Positions 34,827 to 43,516 of a DNA stretch of 64,000 nucleotides are shown here, piece by piece. The notes beneath the pieces were generated by a model. That model did no database searches. It was not told the DNA's origin and was given only the letters and a program-made list of their open reading frames with translations. The position numbers were made by a program, and so were the translations under genes. This DNA comes from Cyanobium sp. N.Huapi 1H5 (GTDB lineage Bacteria; Cyanobacteriota; Cyanobacteriia; PCC-6307; Cyanobiaceae). The first letter of the stretch is position 1, and each line of letters starts with the position of its first letter. The DNA lies in NCBI RefSeq assembly GCF_024345535.1, contig NZ_JAGQBH010000004.1, forward strand, positions 186,001 through 250,000, read 5' to 3'.

Positions 34827-36437
34827 ATGAAAAACGGGCTGCTTCTGTTGACACTGGCGGGCTCCCGCAGGCCCCGCGATTCCAGGGGCTTCATGGTGGC
34901 CTGCTTCCTGATCATCATGGCCGTGCTCCTGGGGGGGCTGGCCATGGCGAAGCGCTCCTCCATGGCGGAGCTGGCCTCGGCCTACCAGAGCCAGGCCCGG
35001 GATGCCCGGGCCGCGGCCGACATCGGCATGACGGCGGTGGTGAGTGAGCTGAACCGCCACCGCAACCGCCAGTTGCTGGTCAACGCCTGCCTGCTCGAGA
35101 CGTCCACGCCCGCCGCCATCGCCGTCAACAACGCCGTCAAGGTGCCGGATGGCCGGGCCTTCGCCAACGTGGGCGCCACCTTCCCCACCGCCGGCGCCCT
35201 GCCCACCGCCCAGACGATCAACGTCGGCGACGGCTCCCAGCAGCGCTGGCGGCTGGTGGATGTGGACTGCTCCGGCGCCACCGCCGCCAGCGTGCGCCAG
35301 GGCACGCTCGCCAACCCCATGACCGGGGTCGCCGCCGTGCCCCCCTCCGCCGGCCAGCTCACCCTCACCGTGCGCGGCTTCGCCCTCCGCGGCGGCTCCG
35401 TCGTGGCCGCCAGCACCCTGCAGCAGACCCTGGAGGTGGTGCCCAAGTGCCTCGACCGCAGCCTGCGCGGCCTGGGGAACAGCTTCGGCAACGACATCCG
35501 CCGCTGCAGCCTGGCCCCGGGCTTCGGCTTCGTGGCCGGCGCCGCCGACGACAACACCGGCGATCTGGTGATCTCCGGCGGCGCCTACAACCTCAACGTC
35601 GATCCGGTCACCTGCATCGCCACCAGCCCGTCGGGCTGCGTCGACGGGCTGTCGAACACCAGCGTCAACGTGGTGGACGTCAACCTTCCGCCACCGCTGC
35701 CCACCGCCAACGCCACCTGCCGCAGCGCCACCCCCCCGGCCAACTGCAACGTGAGCGTGACCAGCGACCTGACCCTGGCCAGCCGCAACTTCGCCAGCTG
35801 GCCCGCCCCCTGGAACACGCTCTGCACCCGCGAGGACGAGAACGGCGGCGCCTCACCCCCCGGCACGTTCCAGACCATCTCCTGCAGCCTCAACCGCCTC
35901 AGCACCGGCAACAACGTCGAACTGTTCTTCGACACCAGCGGCAGCACCGCCGCCAGCACGATCCCGGTGCGGCTGCACTTCCCCAACGCCTCCACCAGTG
36001 GGCAGAAGAGCGTCACCCGCGGCAACGGCTCCTCCGGCATCTTCCAGTGCGATTCCGATGCCGGGTCCATCACCTGCTCCACCAGCACCCAGGGCGCCCC
36101 CCGTGCCGCCGACCTGGCCCTGTTCGGCTGCCGCCCCGGGGCGCCCGCCCCCTGCGGGGCCCAGTTCCTCGACCTTGGCAACGGCAACGGCGCCTCCCAG
36201 AGCATGTTCCTGTACTTCCCCCTCGGCAACATCGAGATGGGCGGCACCCCGGACTTCAAGGGGGTGATCTGGACGAACGATTTCCGGGCCAACGGCAACA
36301 TCACCGTCACGATCTCCCCGACCGATCTCGAGAGCGTCTGCGGGCTGATGAAGTTCTGCGGCGGCGACGACTCCCTCTACGAATCCTTTGCGATCGATTA
36401 CGTCACCAGGGCCGTCAGACGTCTCACCTATTCCTGA
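34827..36437 (+). CDS. Large PilX-like pilus protein (operon 2, gene 1)
   Basis: This is a 536-residue protein. ATG 34827 is preceded by GGAGGAGG at a good distance. The leader ends RRPRDSRG before FMVACFLIIMAVLLGGLAMAK, a class III-like segment without the Glu at position 5. The pattern DARAAADIGMTAVVSEL follows, then a long Ser/Thr/Asn/Cys-rich ectodomain including VVPKCLDRS near residue 203. The last 80 residues (FLYFPLGNIEMGG, GVIWTNDF, SFAIDYVTRAVRRLTYS) match the end of the 900-residue protein at 43516-46218. By analogy with PilX/PilY-like subunits it may sit near the pilus tip; this is inference. Confidence 0.8.
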   Translation: MKNGLLLLTLAGSRRPRDSRGFMVACFLIIMAVLLGGLAMAKRSSMAELASAYQSQARDARAAADIGMTAVVSELNRHRNRQLLVNACLLETSTPAAIAVNNAVKVPDGRAFANVGATFPTAGALPTAQTINVGDGSQQRWRLVDVDCSGATAASVRQGTLANPMTGVAAVPPSAGQLTLTVRGFALRGGSVVAASTLQQTLEVVPKCLDRSLRGLGNSFGNDIRRCSLAPGFGFVAGAADDNTGDLVISGGAYNLNVDPVTCIATSPSGCVDGLSNTSVNVVDVNLPPPLPTANATCRSATPPANCNVSVTSDLTLASRNFASWPAPWNTLCTREDENGGASPPGTFQTISCSLNRLSTGNNVELFFDTSGSTAASTIPVRLHFPNASTSGQKSVTRGNGSSGIFQCDSDAGSITCSTSTQGAPRAADLALFGCRPGAPAPCGAQFLDLGNGNGASQSMFLYFPLGNIEMGGTPDFKGVIWTNDFRANGNITVTISPTDLESVCGLMKFCGGDDSLYESFAIDYVTRAVRRLTYS

Positions 36438-36443
36438 GTCACC

Positions 36444-37049
36444 GTGAAAGCCTTCCATCCCACCCCCATCCCCCCGCCCCGCCGCAGCCTCGGCGCCGCT
36501 GGCTTCTCCCTGGTGGAACTGATGGTGTCGTCGGTGCTGCTGGTGCTGGCCCTCACCGGCACCTCGGTGCTGTTCGTGGAGTCCAACCGCTCCTCGGCGG
36601 CGGCGGAGACGCGCTACCGCCAGCAGGCCCTGGTGGACACCGATCTGGCCCGGGTGCGGCGGCTCAACGATCGCTACACCTGCAGCACCGGCACCTGCAC
36701 CAGCCTGGGCAGTGTGGAGCTCTCCAAGAACGATTTCTTCCCACCGCCCACCTCCACGGCCGCCAACGGCAACAGCAGCGCCGGCCAGCTCTTCGAGGCC
36801 CTGTGCAACTCCACCAGCCTGATCACCCAGCTGGTGGCCGACATCGGCGCCACCCCCTCGACCCTCACGGCGGCAGGCATCACCTACAGCATCGACACCG
36901 CCAACCAGGGGCAGCAGACCGTCACGGAATTCGGCACCAACGTGGTGCGCAACCTTCACCGCTACACGATCACCTACACGAACAGCAGCAGCGGCGAACT
37001 GCTGCGCCGGGTCACGCTCGTGCCCACCACCGTCGCCTGGTGCCCCTGA
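36444..37049 (+). CDS. Minor pilin, PilV-like (operon 2, gene 2)
   Basis: This 201-residue prepilin starts with GTG 36444. The leader ends SLGAAG before FSLVELMVSSVLLVLALTG with Glu at position 5. Mature helix residues ETRYRQQALVDTDLARVRRLNDRYTC are followed by a Cys- and Ser-rich region. The C-terminus RVTLVPTTVAWCP closely parallels RVANITPPMARWCP of the operon 3 counterpart, showing common origin. It lies 6 bp after the large PilX-like gene, and its stop overlaps the next start (TGATG). Confidence 0.85.
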   Translation: MKAFHPTPIPPPRRSLGAAGFSLVELMVSSVLLVLALTGTSVLFVESNRSSAAAETRYRQQALVDTDLARVRRLNDRYTCSTGTCTSLGSVELSKNDFFPPPTSTAANGNSSAGQLFEALCNSTSLITQLVADIGATPSTLTAAGITYSIDTANQGQQTVTEFGTNVVRNLHRYTITYTNSSSGELLRRVTLVPTTVAWCP

Positions 37050-37639
37050 TGAAAAAACACCCCTCCCATGCCGGCTTCACCATGATCGAACTCACCGTGG
37101 TGGTGGTGATCGTGGGCATCCTCTCCGCCGTCGGGCTCAGCGCCTCCGGCAATGAATGGCGGCGGGAGCGGGTCAATTCGGTGGCCACCGAACTGGCGGG
37201 CTGGCTGGAGGGGGTGCGGCGCACCTCCCTGAAGGGCAATGCCTGCCAGGTGACCATCAGCGGCGGCAACCTGACAGGCGGCGCCACCCTCGCCAGCGCC
37301 TCGGAGCTGATCGCCGGCACCGCCATCGCCAACCCGACCATCGCCAACAACTGCCTCACCGGCCAGCCGATGCAGATCAGCGAAACCCTCGGCTCCTCCA
37401 CCTACACGATCGCCCCGGGCGGCACCACCAGCTTCAAGTTCACCCCCCGCGGCACGGTCAACGCCGCGGCCGCCGACACCCAGCTGGCCGCCCCGGTGGT
37501 GATCCAGATCTCCCTGGCGGGCAGCGACGGGCCGATGCGCTGCGTACGCATCTCCGAAGGCCTCGGCCTGATCAGTGTGGGCGCCAGCAATTCCAGCGGC
37601 GGCACCTGCCCCGACAGCAGCTACGGAGGCACCCTCTGA
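37049..37639 (+). CDS. Minor pilin, FimT/GspH-like (operon 2, gene 3)
   Basis: This 196-residue prepilin has a short leader MKKHPSHAG before FTMIELTVVVVIVGILSAVGL. EWRRERVNSVATELAGWLEGVRR is the GspH/FimT helix, and SFKFTPRGTVN and PMRCVRISEGLGLISVG are beta-strands shared with the operon 3 homologue (WWFTPRGAI; PVRCVRLSGTLGL). The start overlaps the stop of the PilV-like gene by one base. It is probably a minor pilin that primes pilus assembly. Confidence 0.88.
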   Translation: MKKHPSHAGFTMIELTVVVVIVGILSAVGLSASGNEWRRERVNSVATELAGWLEGVRRTSLKGNACQVTISGGNLTGGATLASASELIAGTAIANPTIANNCLTGQPMQISETLGSSTYTIAPGGTTSFKFTPRGTVNAAAADTQLAAPVVIQISLAGSDGPMRCVRISEGLGLISVGASNSSGGTCPDSSYGGTL

Positions 37640-37643
37640 CGCC

Positions 37644-38201
37644 ATGAACCACCCCACCTCCCACCTTCCGCGCAAACGCCGGCACCAACGGCGGCGCCCC
37701 CAGCATCGGGGCTTCACGATGGTCGAACTGCTGATCACCTCCGTGATCATGGGCGTGATCTTCGTCACCGGCAGCAACGTGATGGTGACCCAGATCCGGG
37801 TGTCCTCCCAGCAGGAATCGCTGCGGCGGCTCCAGGACCACTGGGGCCGCATCAACCACCTGCTCGACAGCGAGATCACCGAATCGGCCTCGGCCACGGC
37901 CGTCCCCGGCACGTCCCTCACCCTCACCCTGGCGGGGGGGCAGACGATCACCTACACCTACGACGGCGGCACCCGGACCATGACCCGGACGGGCCCGCCC
38001 ATCAACGACAACGGCACCCTCAACCTCACGGGCGGCACGGCCTACGTGTCCTCGATGCTGCTCACCAACGTCGACGCCTTCTCGCCCACCCTCAACAACA
38101 GCCGCGAGCCGGCCTACACCCTGGCCCTCAGCGACGGGCTGGGGGCGTCGTTCACTGGGCTGTCCAGCTCCAGCCGCTCGCGCACCTCCAGCTTCCCCTG
38201 A
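37644..38201 (+). CDS. Minor pilin, PilW-like (operon 2, gene 4)
   Basis: This 185-residue prepilin has a long, highly basic leader (PRKRRHQRRRPQHRG) before FTMVELLITSVIMGVIFVTG. The mature part (QESLRRLQDHWGRINHLLDSEITES and LTLAGGQTITYTYDG) resembles PilW-type pilins and the operon 3 counterpart (LQRDLSKFNFLLNSEAVEA). The C-terminus is rich in Ser. It starts 4 bp after the FimT-like stop and is the last pilin of this set. Confidence 0.85.
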   Translation: MNHPTSHLPRKRRHQRRRPQHRGFTMVELLITSVIMGVIFVTGSNVMVTQIRVSSQQESLRRLQDHWGRINHLLDSEITESASATAVPGTSLTLTLAGGQTITYTYDGGTRTMTRTGPPINDNGTLNLTGGTAYVSSMLLTNVDAFSPTLNNSREPAYTLALSDGLGASFTGLSSSSRSRTSSFP

Positions 38202-38212
38202 CCGCCGCCCCC

Positions 38213-38764
38213 ATGCGTGCCCGCCCCCCGGCCCCGCGGCCGGCGCTCCTGCTGCCGTTCCTGCTGCTGCCGCTGCTGCTGCTGCCGGGGTGCCGGCGGC
38301 CCACGGTGGAGGTGAGCGAGAGCCAGCGGGCCGCCTGCCGCGGCGAGGCCGAGAGCGCCGCCACCCCCGAGGAGGCGCTGCGGCGCAACGCCGACTGCCT
38401 GGCCGCCGCGCTCCGGGACCACGACAAACCGCCAGCTCCTTCCGTACAGCCGCCGGTGGTGGCGGCGCCGCCGGCCCCGGCCCCCATCGATCGCTACCGC
38501 TACTGCCGGGTGCACCAGGAGGATGTGCAGGCCGCTTCGGCCCGGCTGACCAACGCCGCCAAGCCCTGGATGGTGGCCCAGAAGCGCCACGCCCCTGGCA
38601 GCGAGGCGTACCGCGAGGCCCAGCAGGCCTACGACGCGGCGGTGGCGGAGCTGGAACGGCTGCTGCCCCCGGAGATCCGCAACGGCATGGATCTGCTGCC
38701 CACCGCCGCCGAGGCCTACAGCCGCTGCGATCGCCAGGTGATCGAAGGAACCTCCGGTCCGTAG
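38213..38764 (+). CDS. Putative lipoprotein
   Basis: This 183-residue protein has a signal peptide of nearly pure Leu/Pro ending in the lipobox LLPGC (Cys near residue 27), so it should be lipid-anchored. The mature part is helical, with KRHAPGSEAYREAQQAYDAAVAELERLLP, and has a Pro/Ala linker. No known family. It follows the PilW-like gene by 11 bp in the same direction and may be part of the pilus operon, for example an outer-membrane or periplasmic accessory, or it may simply precede serS. Confidence 0.7.
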   Translation: MRARPPAPRPALLLPFLLLPLLLLPGCRRPTVEVSESQRAACRGEAESAATPEEALRRNADCLAAALRDHDKPPAPSVQPPVVAAPPAPAPIDRYRYCRVHQEDVQAASARLTNAAKPWMVAQKRHAPGSEAYREAQQAYDAAVAELERLLPPEIRNGMDLLPTAAEAYSRCDRQVIEGTSGP

Positions 38765-38791
38765 GCTGCCCCCAAGACGATTGGCCCTCCC

Positions 38792-40117
38792 GTGCTGGAT
38801 CAGCGCCTGCTGCGCAACGACCCGACGCTGATCACCGGCCCCCTGGCCCGGCGCGGCATGGCCACCGACCTCTCCGGCCTGCGCCAGCTGGCCCTGGAGG
38901 CCCGCGACCTGGAGCAGCGGCGCAGTGAGCTGCAGGCGGAAGGCAACCGCATCGGCAAGGAGGTGGGCGAGCGGATCCGGGCCGGCGCCGCCCCCGGCGG
39001 CGAGGAGGTGAAGGAGCTGCGGGAGCAGGGCAACCGCATCAAGCGCCAGGTGGGGGAGCTGGAGGAGCAGGAGAAGGGGATCGAGGCCCAGCTGCTGGAG
39101 CAGCTGATGGTGCTGCCCAACCTGCCCTCGCCCCTCTGCCCCAGTGGCCGCAGCGAGGCCGACAACGTGGAGGTGAAGCGCTGGGGCACGCCGCGCGTCG
39201 CCGCCACGGGCGAGGAGCTTCAGGAGCACTGGCAGATCGCCGAACGGCTCGGCATCGTCGACACCGAGCGCTCGGTGCGCATCGCCCAGAGCCGCTTCGT
39301 GACCCTGCTGGGCCAGGGCGCCCGGCTGGAGCGGGCCCTGATCAGCTTCATGCTCGATCGCCATGGCCAGCGGGGCTACACCGAGGTGCTGCCGCCGGTG
39401 CTGGTGAACACCGCCAGCCTCACCGGCTCCGGCCAGCTGCCCAAGTTCGCCGAGGAGAGCTTCCGCTGCGCCGACGACGACCTCTGGCTCACCCCCACCG
39501 CCGAGGTGCCGGTCACGTCCCTGCATCGCGGCGAGGTGCTGGGCTCCGAGCAGCTGCCGCTGAAGTACGCCGCCTACACCCCCTGTTTCCGCCGCGAGGC
39601 CGGCTCCTACGGCCGCGACACCCGAGGTCTGATCCGCCTGCACCAGTTCAACAAGGTGGAGCTCTACTGGTTCTGCCGCCCCGAGGACTCGGAAGCCGCG
39701 CACGAGCAGCTCACCCTCGATGCGGAGGCGATCCTGGAGGCCCTGGAGCTGCCCTACCGGCGCCTGGAGCTGTGCACGGGCGACCTGGGCTTCTCCGCCG
39801 CCCGCACCTACGACCTGGAGGTGTGGCTGGCGGGCGCCGGCACCTACCGGGAGATCTCCAGCTGCAGCACCTGCGGCGATTTCCAGGCCCGGCGGGCCTC
39901 GATCCGCTTCCGCGACGGCAAGACCACCCGCCTGCTCCACACCCTCAACGGCAGCGGCCTGGCCGTGGGCCGCACCATGGCCGCCCTGCTGGAGGCGGGC
40001 CAGCAGCCGGATGGCAGCGTCAGGCTGCCGGCGGCCCTGGTGCCCTACTTCGGGGCCGAGGCGATCACGCCGGCAGGGCCCCCAGCCGCCGCAGCTGGGG
40101 CAGCCGCAGGGCGATGA
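38792..40117 (+). CDS. serS: Seryl-tRNA synthetase
   Basis: This 441-residue class II aminoacyl-tRNA synthetase starts GTG (VLDQRLLRNDP, the conserved SerS opening). A coiled-coil tRNA-binding arm occupies about residues 25-110. Motif 2 is TPCFRREAGSYGRDTRGL and motif 3 is GSGLAVGRTMAALLE. It charges tRNA-Ser. The 3' end overlaps the convergent methyltransferase gene by 53 bp. A housekeeping gene here separates the two facing minor-pilin operons. Confidence 0.97.
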   Translation: MLDQRLLRNDPTLITGPLARRGMATDLSGLRQLALEARDLEQRRSELQAEGNRIGKEVGERIRAGAAPGGEEVKELREQGNRIKRQVGELEEQEKGIEAQLLEQLMVLPNLPSPLCPSGRSEADNVEVKRWGTPRVAATGEELQEHWQIAERLGIVDTERSVRIAQSRFVTLLGQGARLERALISFMLDRHGQRGYTEVLPPVLVNTASLTGSGQLPKFAEESFRCADDDLWLTPTAEVPVTSLHRGEVLGSEQLPLKYAAYTPCFRREAGSYGRDTRGLIRLHQFNKVELYWFCRPEDSEAAHEQLTLDAEAILEALELPYRRLELCTGDLGFSAARTYDLEVWLAGAGTYREISSCSTCGDFQARRASIRFRDGKTTRLLHTLNGSGLAVGRTMAALLEAGQQPDGSVRLPAALVPYFGAEAITPAGPPAAAAGAAAGR

Positions 40118-41657
40118 AGTCGGCGGTGATGCGCTCGATCGAGCGCATCTGGGCCTGGGGGTCCTCGACGACCGTCTTGTCGGCCTCCAGCAGCTGCACG
40201 CCCATCTGCTGCAGCCCCAGCAGCACGCAGGTGCCCAGCATCGGCCCCTCCAGGCCGTCCGAGAGGGCCCGGTGGATCAGCACCTCCACCGGGGAGATGG
40301 AGGTCACCGCCCCCAGGCGCGGCAGCAGGATGGAGCCGTAGGAGCGGCCCTGCTCGATCAGCTGGAACAGGGCGGCGTTGACGCGCTGGGCCTCGGGGGC
40401 CGCCGCCTCCCCGGCGTCGCCGCGATCGAGGCCGATCCGGCTGGCGTGGAGCAGCATGGCCACGATCAGCAGCACCCCTTCGGGTGTCTTGTCGCTCAGG
40501 GCCACCAGCTCGGCCAGGCTGCGCGGCCCGTCGTGGACCGCCGCTTCGATCGGCCCGTAGACCTTCGGATCACCCACCACCTGCCCGAAGGTGGTGGTGA
40601 ACAGATAGGGGTCGCCGTCCTTGTCCTCGGCGGCATCCGCCGGCGGACCTTCGAGCCTCTGCACCGCCAGCGCCGCCAGCCGCTCCTCGGCCTGGAGCCG
40701 GGTGAGGGGGAGAGCCCCCTTGACGAACAGGTCGCGGCGGAAGGCCTTGTTGGTCGCCAGATCGATCAGGGTCTGGCGGATCAGGGGGTTGTCCTCCTCG
40801 AGCACCGCCTCCTTCAGGGAGGGGGCCAGCAGCTCGTCGAACAGTTCCGGCAGGGTGGCGCTGCCGAGATGGCGCAGCTTGTGGCGGCTGCAGCGCCGGT
40901 GCATGTCGGCCACATAGAGGGGCTGCCAGCCTTCGCAGCCGTACTCACCGCAGAGGTAGTCGGGATTGTCCTGGCTGATCCAGGCCAGCTCCCCATCCAG
41001 GGAGGGGAGGGCGCTGCCCAGGGGCGTGGGCGCGTCCGCCGTTCCGATCAGCCGCCGCAGGCTGGCGACGGTGCGGTGGATCGTCGCCAGGGGCTGGCTC
41101 GGGTCGCTGCGGCCCGATTCCAGGGCGTAGAGCTTCTGGAAGGCGGAGCGGGCCAGCCAGCCCGGATGGGTGTTGTAGGAGCAGTAGAACAACCCCCCGG
41201 GCCTCAGGGCCAGGGACGCCAGCTCCAGCAGGGCCTCCTGCACCGATTCGCCGATCCAGGTGGCGATGCCGTGGGCGGTGACGTAGTGGTAGGGACCGGT
41301 GTGCCCGGGCAGCCAGCCGAGTGGGGAGGGATCCCGCTGCAGGGCCACGAAATCGGCCTCGAGAAAGCGGATGTTGGTGAGACCCAGCTGGGCCACGAGC
41401 CACTCGGAATGGCTGATGTGCTCGGGGTGGAAATCCACGCCGACGAACGTTCCCTCCGGATGGTTGGCGGCCAGCAGGGCGAGGCCGAAACCCATGCCGC
41501 TGCCCAGCTCGAGGTAGGAGAACGGGCTGCCTTCCCGCGGCCGCGGCGGCGTGTGGCCCTTGACGAGGGAGGCGAAATCCAGCCAGTTGGGGGCCAGTTC
41601 CCGGTAGGTGCCGCAGGTGTAGGTGGATTGCGAGTAGTAGCCGCGATCCCAGTGCAT
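40065..41657 (-). CDS. Methyltransferase with regulatory domain (protein-lysine-methyltransferase-like)
   Basis: This 530-residue protein has an N-terminal class I SAM fold with FSYLELGSGMGFGLALLAANHP and FVGVDFHPEHI, then HYVTAHGIATWI, NTHPGW and about 200 residues of a second domain (LATNKAFRRDLFVKGALPL; TPEGVLLIVAMLLHA). This layout matches proteins carrying the Methyltransf/MethyTransf_Reg pair, a group that includes the rickettsial lysine methyltransferases acting on outer-membrane proteins. It lies 11 bp after (downstream of) no gene of its own strand other than itself, and immediately downstream of the PilW-like gene of operon 3 (gap 11 bp), so it could be the last gene of that operon. 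Surface pilins are plausible substrates by inference. Confidence 0.75.
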   Translation of the reverse strand: MHWDRGYYSQSTYTCGTYRELAPNWLDFASLVKGHTPPRPREGSPFSYLELGSGMGFGLALLAANHPEGTFVGVDFHPEHISHSEWLVAQLGLTNIRFLEADFVALQRDPSPLGWLPGHTGPYHYVTAHGIATWIGESVQEALLELASLALRPGGLFYCSYNTHPGWLARSAFQKLYALESGRSDPSQPLATIHRTVASLRRLIGTADAPTPLGSALPSLDGELAWISQDNPDYLCGEYGCEGWQPLYVADMHRRCSRHKLRHLGSATLPELFDELLAPSLKEAVLEEDNPLIRQTLIDLATNKAFRRDLFVKGALPLTRLQAEERLAALAVQRLEGPPADAAEDKDGDPYLFTTTFGQVVGDPKVYGPIEAAVHDGPRSLAELVALSDKTPEGVLLIVAMLLHASRIGLDRGDAGEAAAPEAQRVNAALFQLIEQGRSYGSILLPRLGAVTSISPVEVLIHRALSDGLEGPMLGTCVLLGLQQMGVQLLEADKTVVEDPQAQMRSIERITADFIALRLPQLRRLGALPA

Positions 41658-41668
41658 GGAGGCGTGGA

Positions 41669-42298
41669 TCAGCGGATGTAGTGCGCGGCGCCGGCGGCCA
41701 CGCGGATCGTCTGGGTCCGGGTGATGGCGTAGGTGGGCACCGACAGGGTGACCGTGATCGTCGCCGAGCGGCAGTCGGCCGAGACGGTGGGGGTGAAGGC
41801 GGTGACGCCGTCGAGCACCACGGCGTTGTTCTGGTTGTTGGCCACGGTGGTGTCGAGCCGGCCGCTGGTGAGGATGCGGGGGCCATCCCGCACGACCCGG
41901 CCGGTATCGAGGCGATAGGTGATCACCCGCTCCACCGGGTCGGCGTTGGCCACATCCAGGGGAACCAGCAGGCTGAAGCTGGTGGCCGGGCCGGTGACCG
42001 TGGCACAGCTGAGCGGGGTCGCGAAGGTACCGGGCACGCAGGCGGTGTCGTTGGCGGGGGGCGTGCCGGCCTGCATCCGGCAGGCCTCGACGGCCTCGGA
42101 ATTGAGCAGGAAGTTGAACTTGCTGAGGTCCCGCTGCAGCTGCACCGCCCAGATCGTGGCGTTGGTGGAGTTGAGGTGCGAAACGATCACCGAAGCAGCC
42201 GCGGCCACGGCGATTCCCCCCAGGACCGTGCCGATCAGCAGCTCCACCAGGGTGAAGCCCGAGGAACGACGCACTGGGCGTGGACGGGTTCGGTTCAT
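41669..42298 (-). CDS. Minor pilin, PilW-like (operon 3, gene 4)
   Basis: This 209-residue prepilin has leader RPRPVRRSSG before FTLVELLIGTVLGGIAVAAAA with Glu at position 5. The mature N-helix VQLQRDLSKFNFLLNSEAVEACR and the beta-strands FSLLVPLDVANADPVERVITYRL follow. The operon 2 gene at 37644 is its closest counterpart. It is 1 bp downstream of the FimT-like gene and 11 bp upstream of the methyltransferase gene, on the same strand. Confidence 0.85.
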   Translation of the reverse strand: MNRTRPRPVRRSSGFTLVELLIGTVLGGIAVAAAASVIVSHLNSTNATIWAVQLQRDLSKFNFLLNSEAVEACRMQAGTPPANDTACVPGTFATPLSCATVTGPATSFSLLVPLDVANADPVERVITYRLDTGRVVRDGPRILTSGRLDTTVANNQNNAVVLDGVTAFTPTVSADCRSATITVTLSVPTYAITRTQTIRVAAGAAHYIR

Positions 42299-42299
42299 G

Positions 42300-42899
42300 T
42301 CAACGGACGCTCCAGTCGGTGCAGTTCGTGTTGGGGTCGCCGGTGGCGTTGTTGCGGCCCATGCGCTGCAGGCCGAGGGTGCCGGAGAGCCGCACGCAGC
42401 GCACTGGCACCTGACCGGCCACGCTGATGCGCACGCTGATGTCGGTGGCGGTGCTGGCCGCCGTCACCGCCGGGGCGGTGGTGCTGATCGCCCCGCGGGG
42501 GGTGAACCACCACTGCGAGGTGCTCCCGGCGACCAGCCCACCGCTGACCGCCACCTGGAAGTTCTGGTTGATGTTGATGCCAGGCAGTCGCACGTCAGCC
42601 TCGGTGGCGCAGTTGGTGGGGTTGACGGAGGCCAGCACCGCCCCGGGCGCCAGGGTGCCGGTGTTCACGGTCACGCGGCAGCTGACGCCGTTCTGCTCCG
42701 GGGAGCGGGAAATCTGATCCAGCCAGGCGGCGAGCTCCACCGTGGCGGCGTTGGCGCGCTCGCGGCGCCAGCTGTCCTGGGAGACGTTGAACAGTACCGA
42801 ACTGACCACCCCGATGATGGCCACCGTGACCATCAGCTCCACCACGGTGAACCCACGGGCGAGGCCGGCGAGGGGGGCCTTCGGCAGGGACGCTCTCAT
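42300..42899 (-). CDS. Minor pilin, FimT/GspH-like (operon 3, gene 3)
   Basis: This 199-residue prepilin starts at ATG 42899, which overlaps the stop of the PilV-like gene (ATGA); an ATG two codons upstream is less likely. Leader MRASLPKAPLAGLARG precedes FTVVELMVTVAIIGVVSSVLF. SWRRERANAATVELAAWLDQI, WWFTPRGAI and VPVRCVRLSGTLGL are shared with the operon 2 FimT-like protein. It is a typical GspH/FimT minor pilin in length and strand pattern. Confidence 0.87.
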   Translation of the reverse strand: MRASLPKAPLAGLARGFTVVELMVTVAIIGVVSSVLFNVSQDSWRRERANAATVELAAWLDQISRSPEQNGVSCRVTVNTGTLAPGAVLASVNPTNCATEADVRLPGININQNFQVAVSGGLVAGSTSQWWFTPRGAISTTAPAVTAASTATDISVRISVAGQVPVRCVRLSGTLGLQRMGRNNATGDPNTNCTDWSVR

Positions 42900-43516
42900 G
42901 GGCACCAGCGCGCCATCGGCGGGGTGATGTTGGCCACCCGGGTGACGCGGGAATTGACCGTGTCGGTGAAGGTGATGCGGATGGTTCTGTTTGCCTGGAG
43001 GTCGGTGGTCCGCGTCACCCCGGCGGGCATGGGCAAGGCATCCACCGCTGTCTCCAAGGGGGTCAGGAAGGCCCCGCTGGCGCAGAGCTGGTCGACGGCG
43101 GCCCGCTCATCGGACGTGGCCGGACTGGTGCCGGCGATGGTGGCGGTGGTGGCGGGGTCATCCCGCTGGGGATAGAAGTAGCGGGAATCGAGCGGGTTGT
43201 TGGTGGCGCAGTTGGCGGTGGGGCCGAAGGTGGTGGGCGGCGTCACGGTGCAGACGGAGGAGCAGCAGGTGAGACGGCCGCTGAGCTGCTTGATCTCGGC
43301 CAGGTTGGAATCGATCTCCTGATCCATCGTCACCACCCGGCGGGCTTCCGCCTGCGAGCGGTTGACACTGGTGAGCACCACCGCCGTGCCGGAAACGACG
43401 ATGGAGAGCAGGATCACCAGCACCAGGGGTTCGACGATCGTGAAGCCGCCGGCCCGCCAGACCCGTTCCTGGCGGGCCCACACCCTGGGGATTCCCTGGC
43501 GCGCCGGGGCAGCCAT
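42896..43516 (-). CDS. Minor pilin, PilV-like (operon 3, gene 2)
   Basis: This 206-residue prepilin starts at ATG 43516, overlapping the stop of the large PilX-like gene by one base (TGATG). The leader ends RVWRAGG before FTIVEPLVLVILLSIVVSGTAV. A Glu-Pro at positions 5-6 is unusual. Helix EARRVVTMDQEIDSNLAEIKQLSGRLTCC is followed by a Cys-rich region. The C-terminus ARWCP is shared with the operon 2 PilV-like protein (AWCP). Confidence 0.85.
   Translation of the reverse strand: MAAPARQGIPRVWARQERVWRAGGFTIVEPLVLVILLSIVVSGTAVVLTSVNRSQAEARRVVTMDQEIDSNLAEIKQLSGRLTCCSSVCTVTPPTTFGPTANCATNNPLDSRYFYPQRDDPATTATIAGTSPATSDERAAVDQLCASGAFLTPLETAVDALPMPAGVTRTTDLQANRTIRITFTDTVNSRVTRVANITPPMARWCP

Noticed and set aside
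35447-37048. Apparent fusion of a long Arg/His/Gln-rich protein to the FimT-like pilin
   Set aside because: The upstream part is a shifted frame of the PilX-like and PilV-like genes; the pilin starts at ATG 37049 with its own leader.
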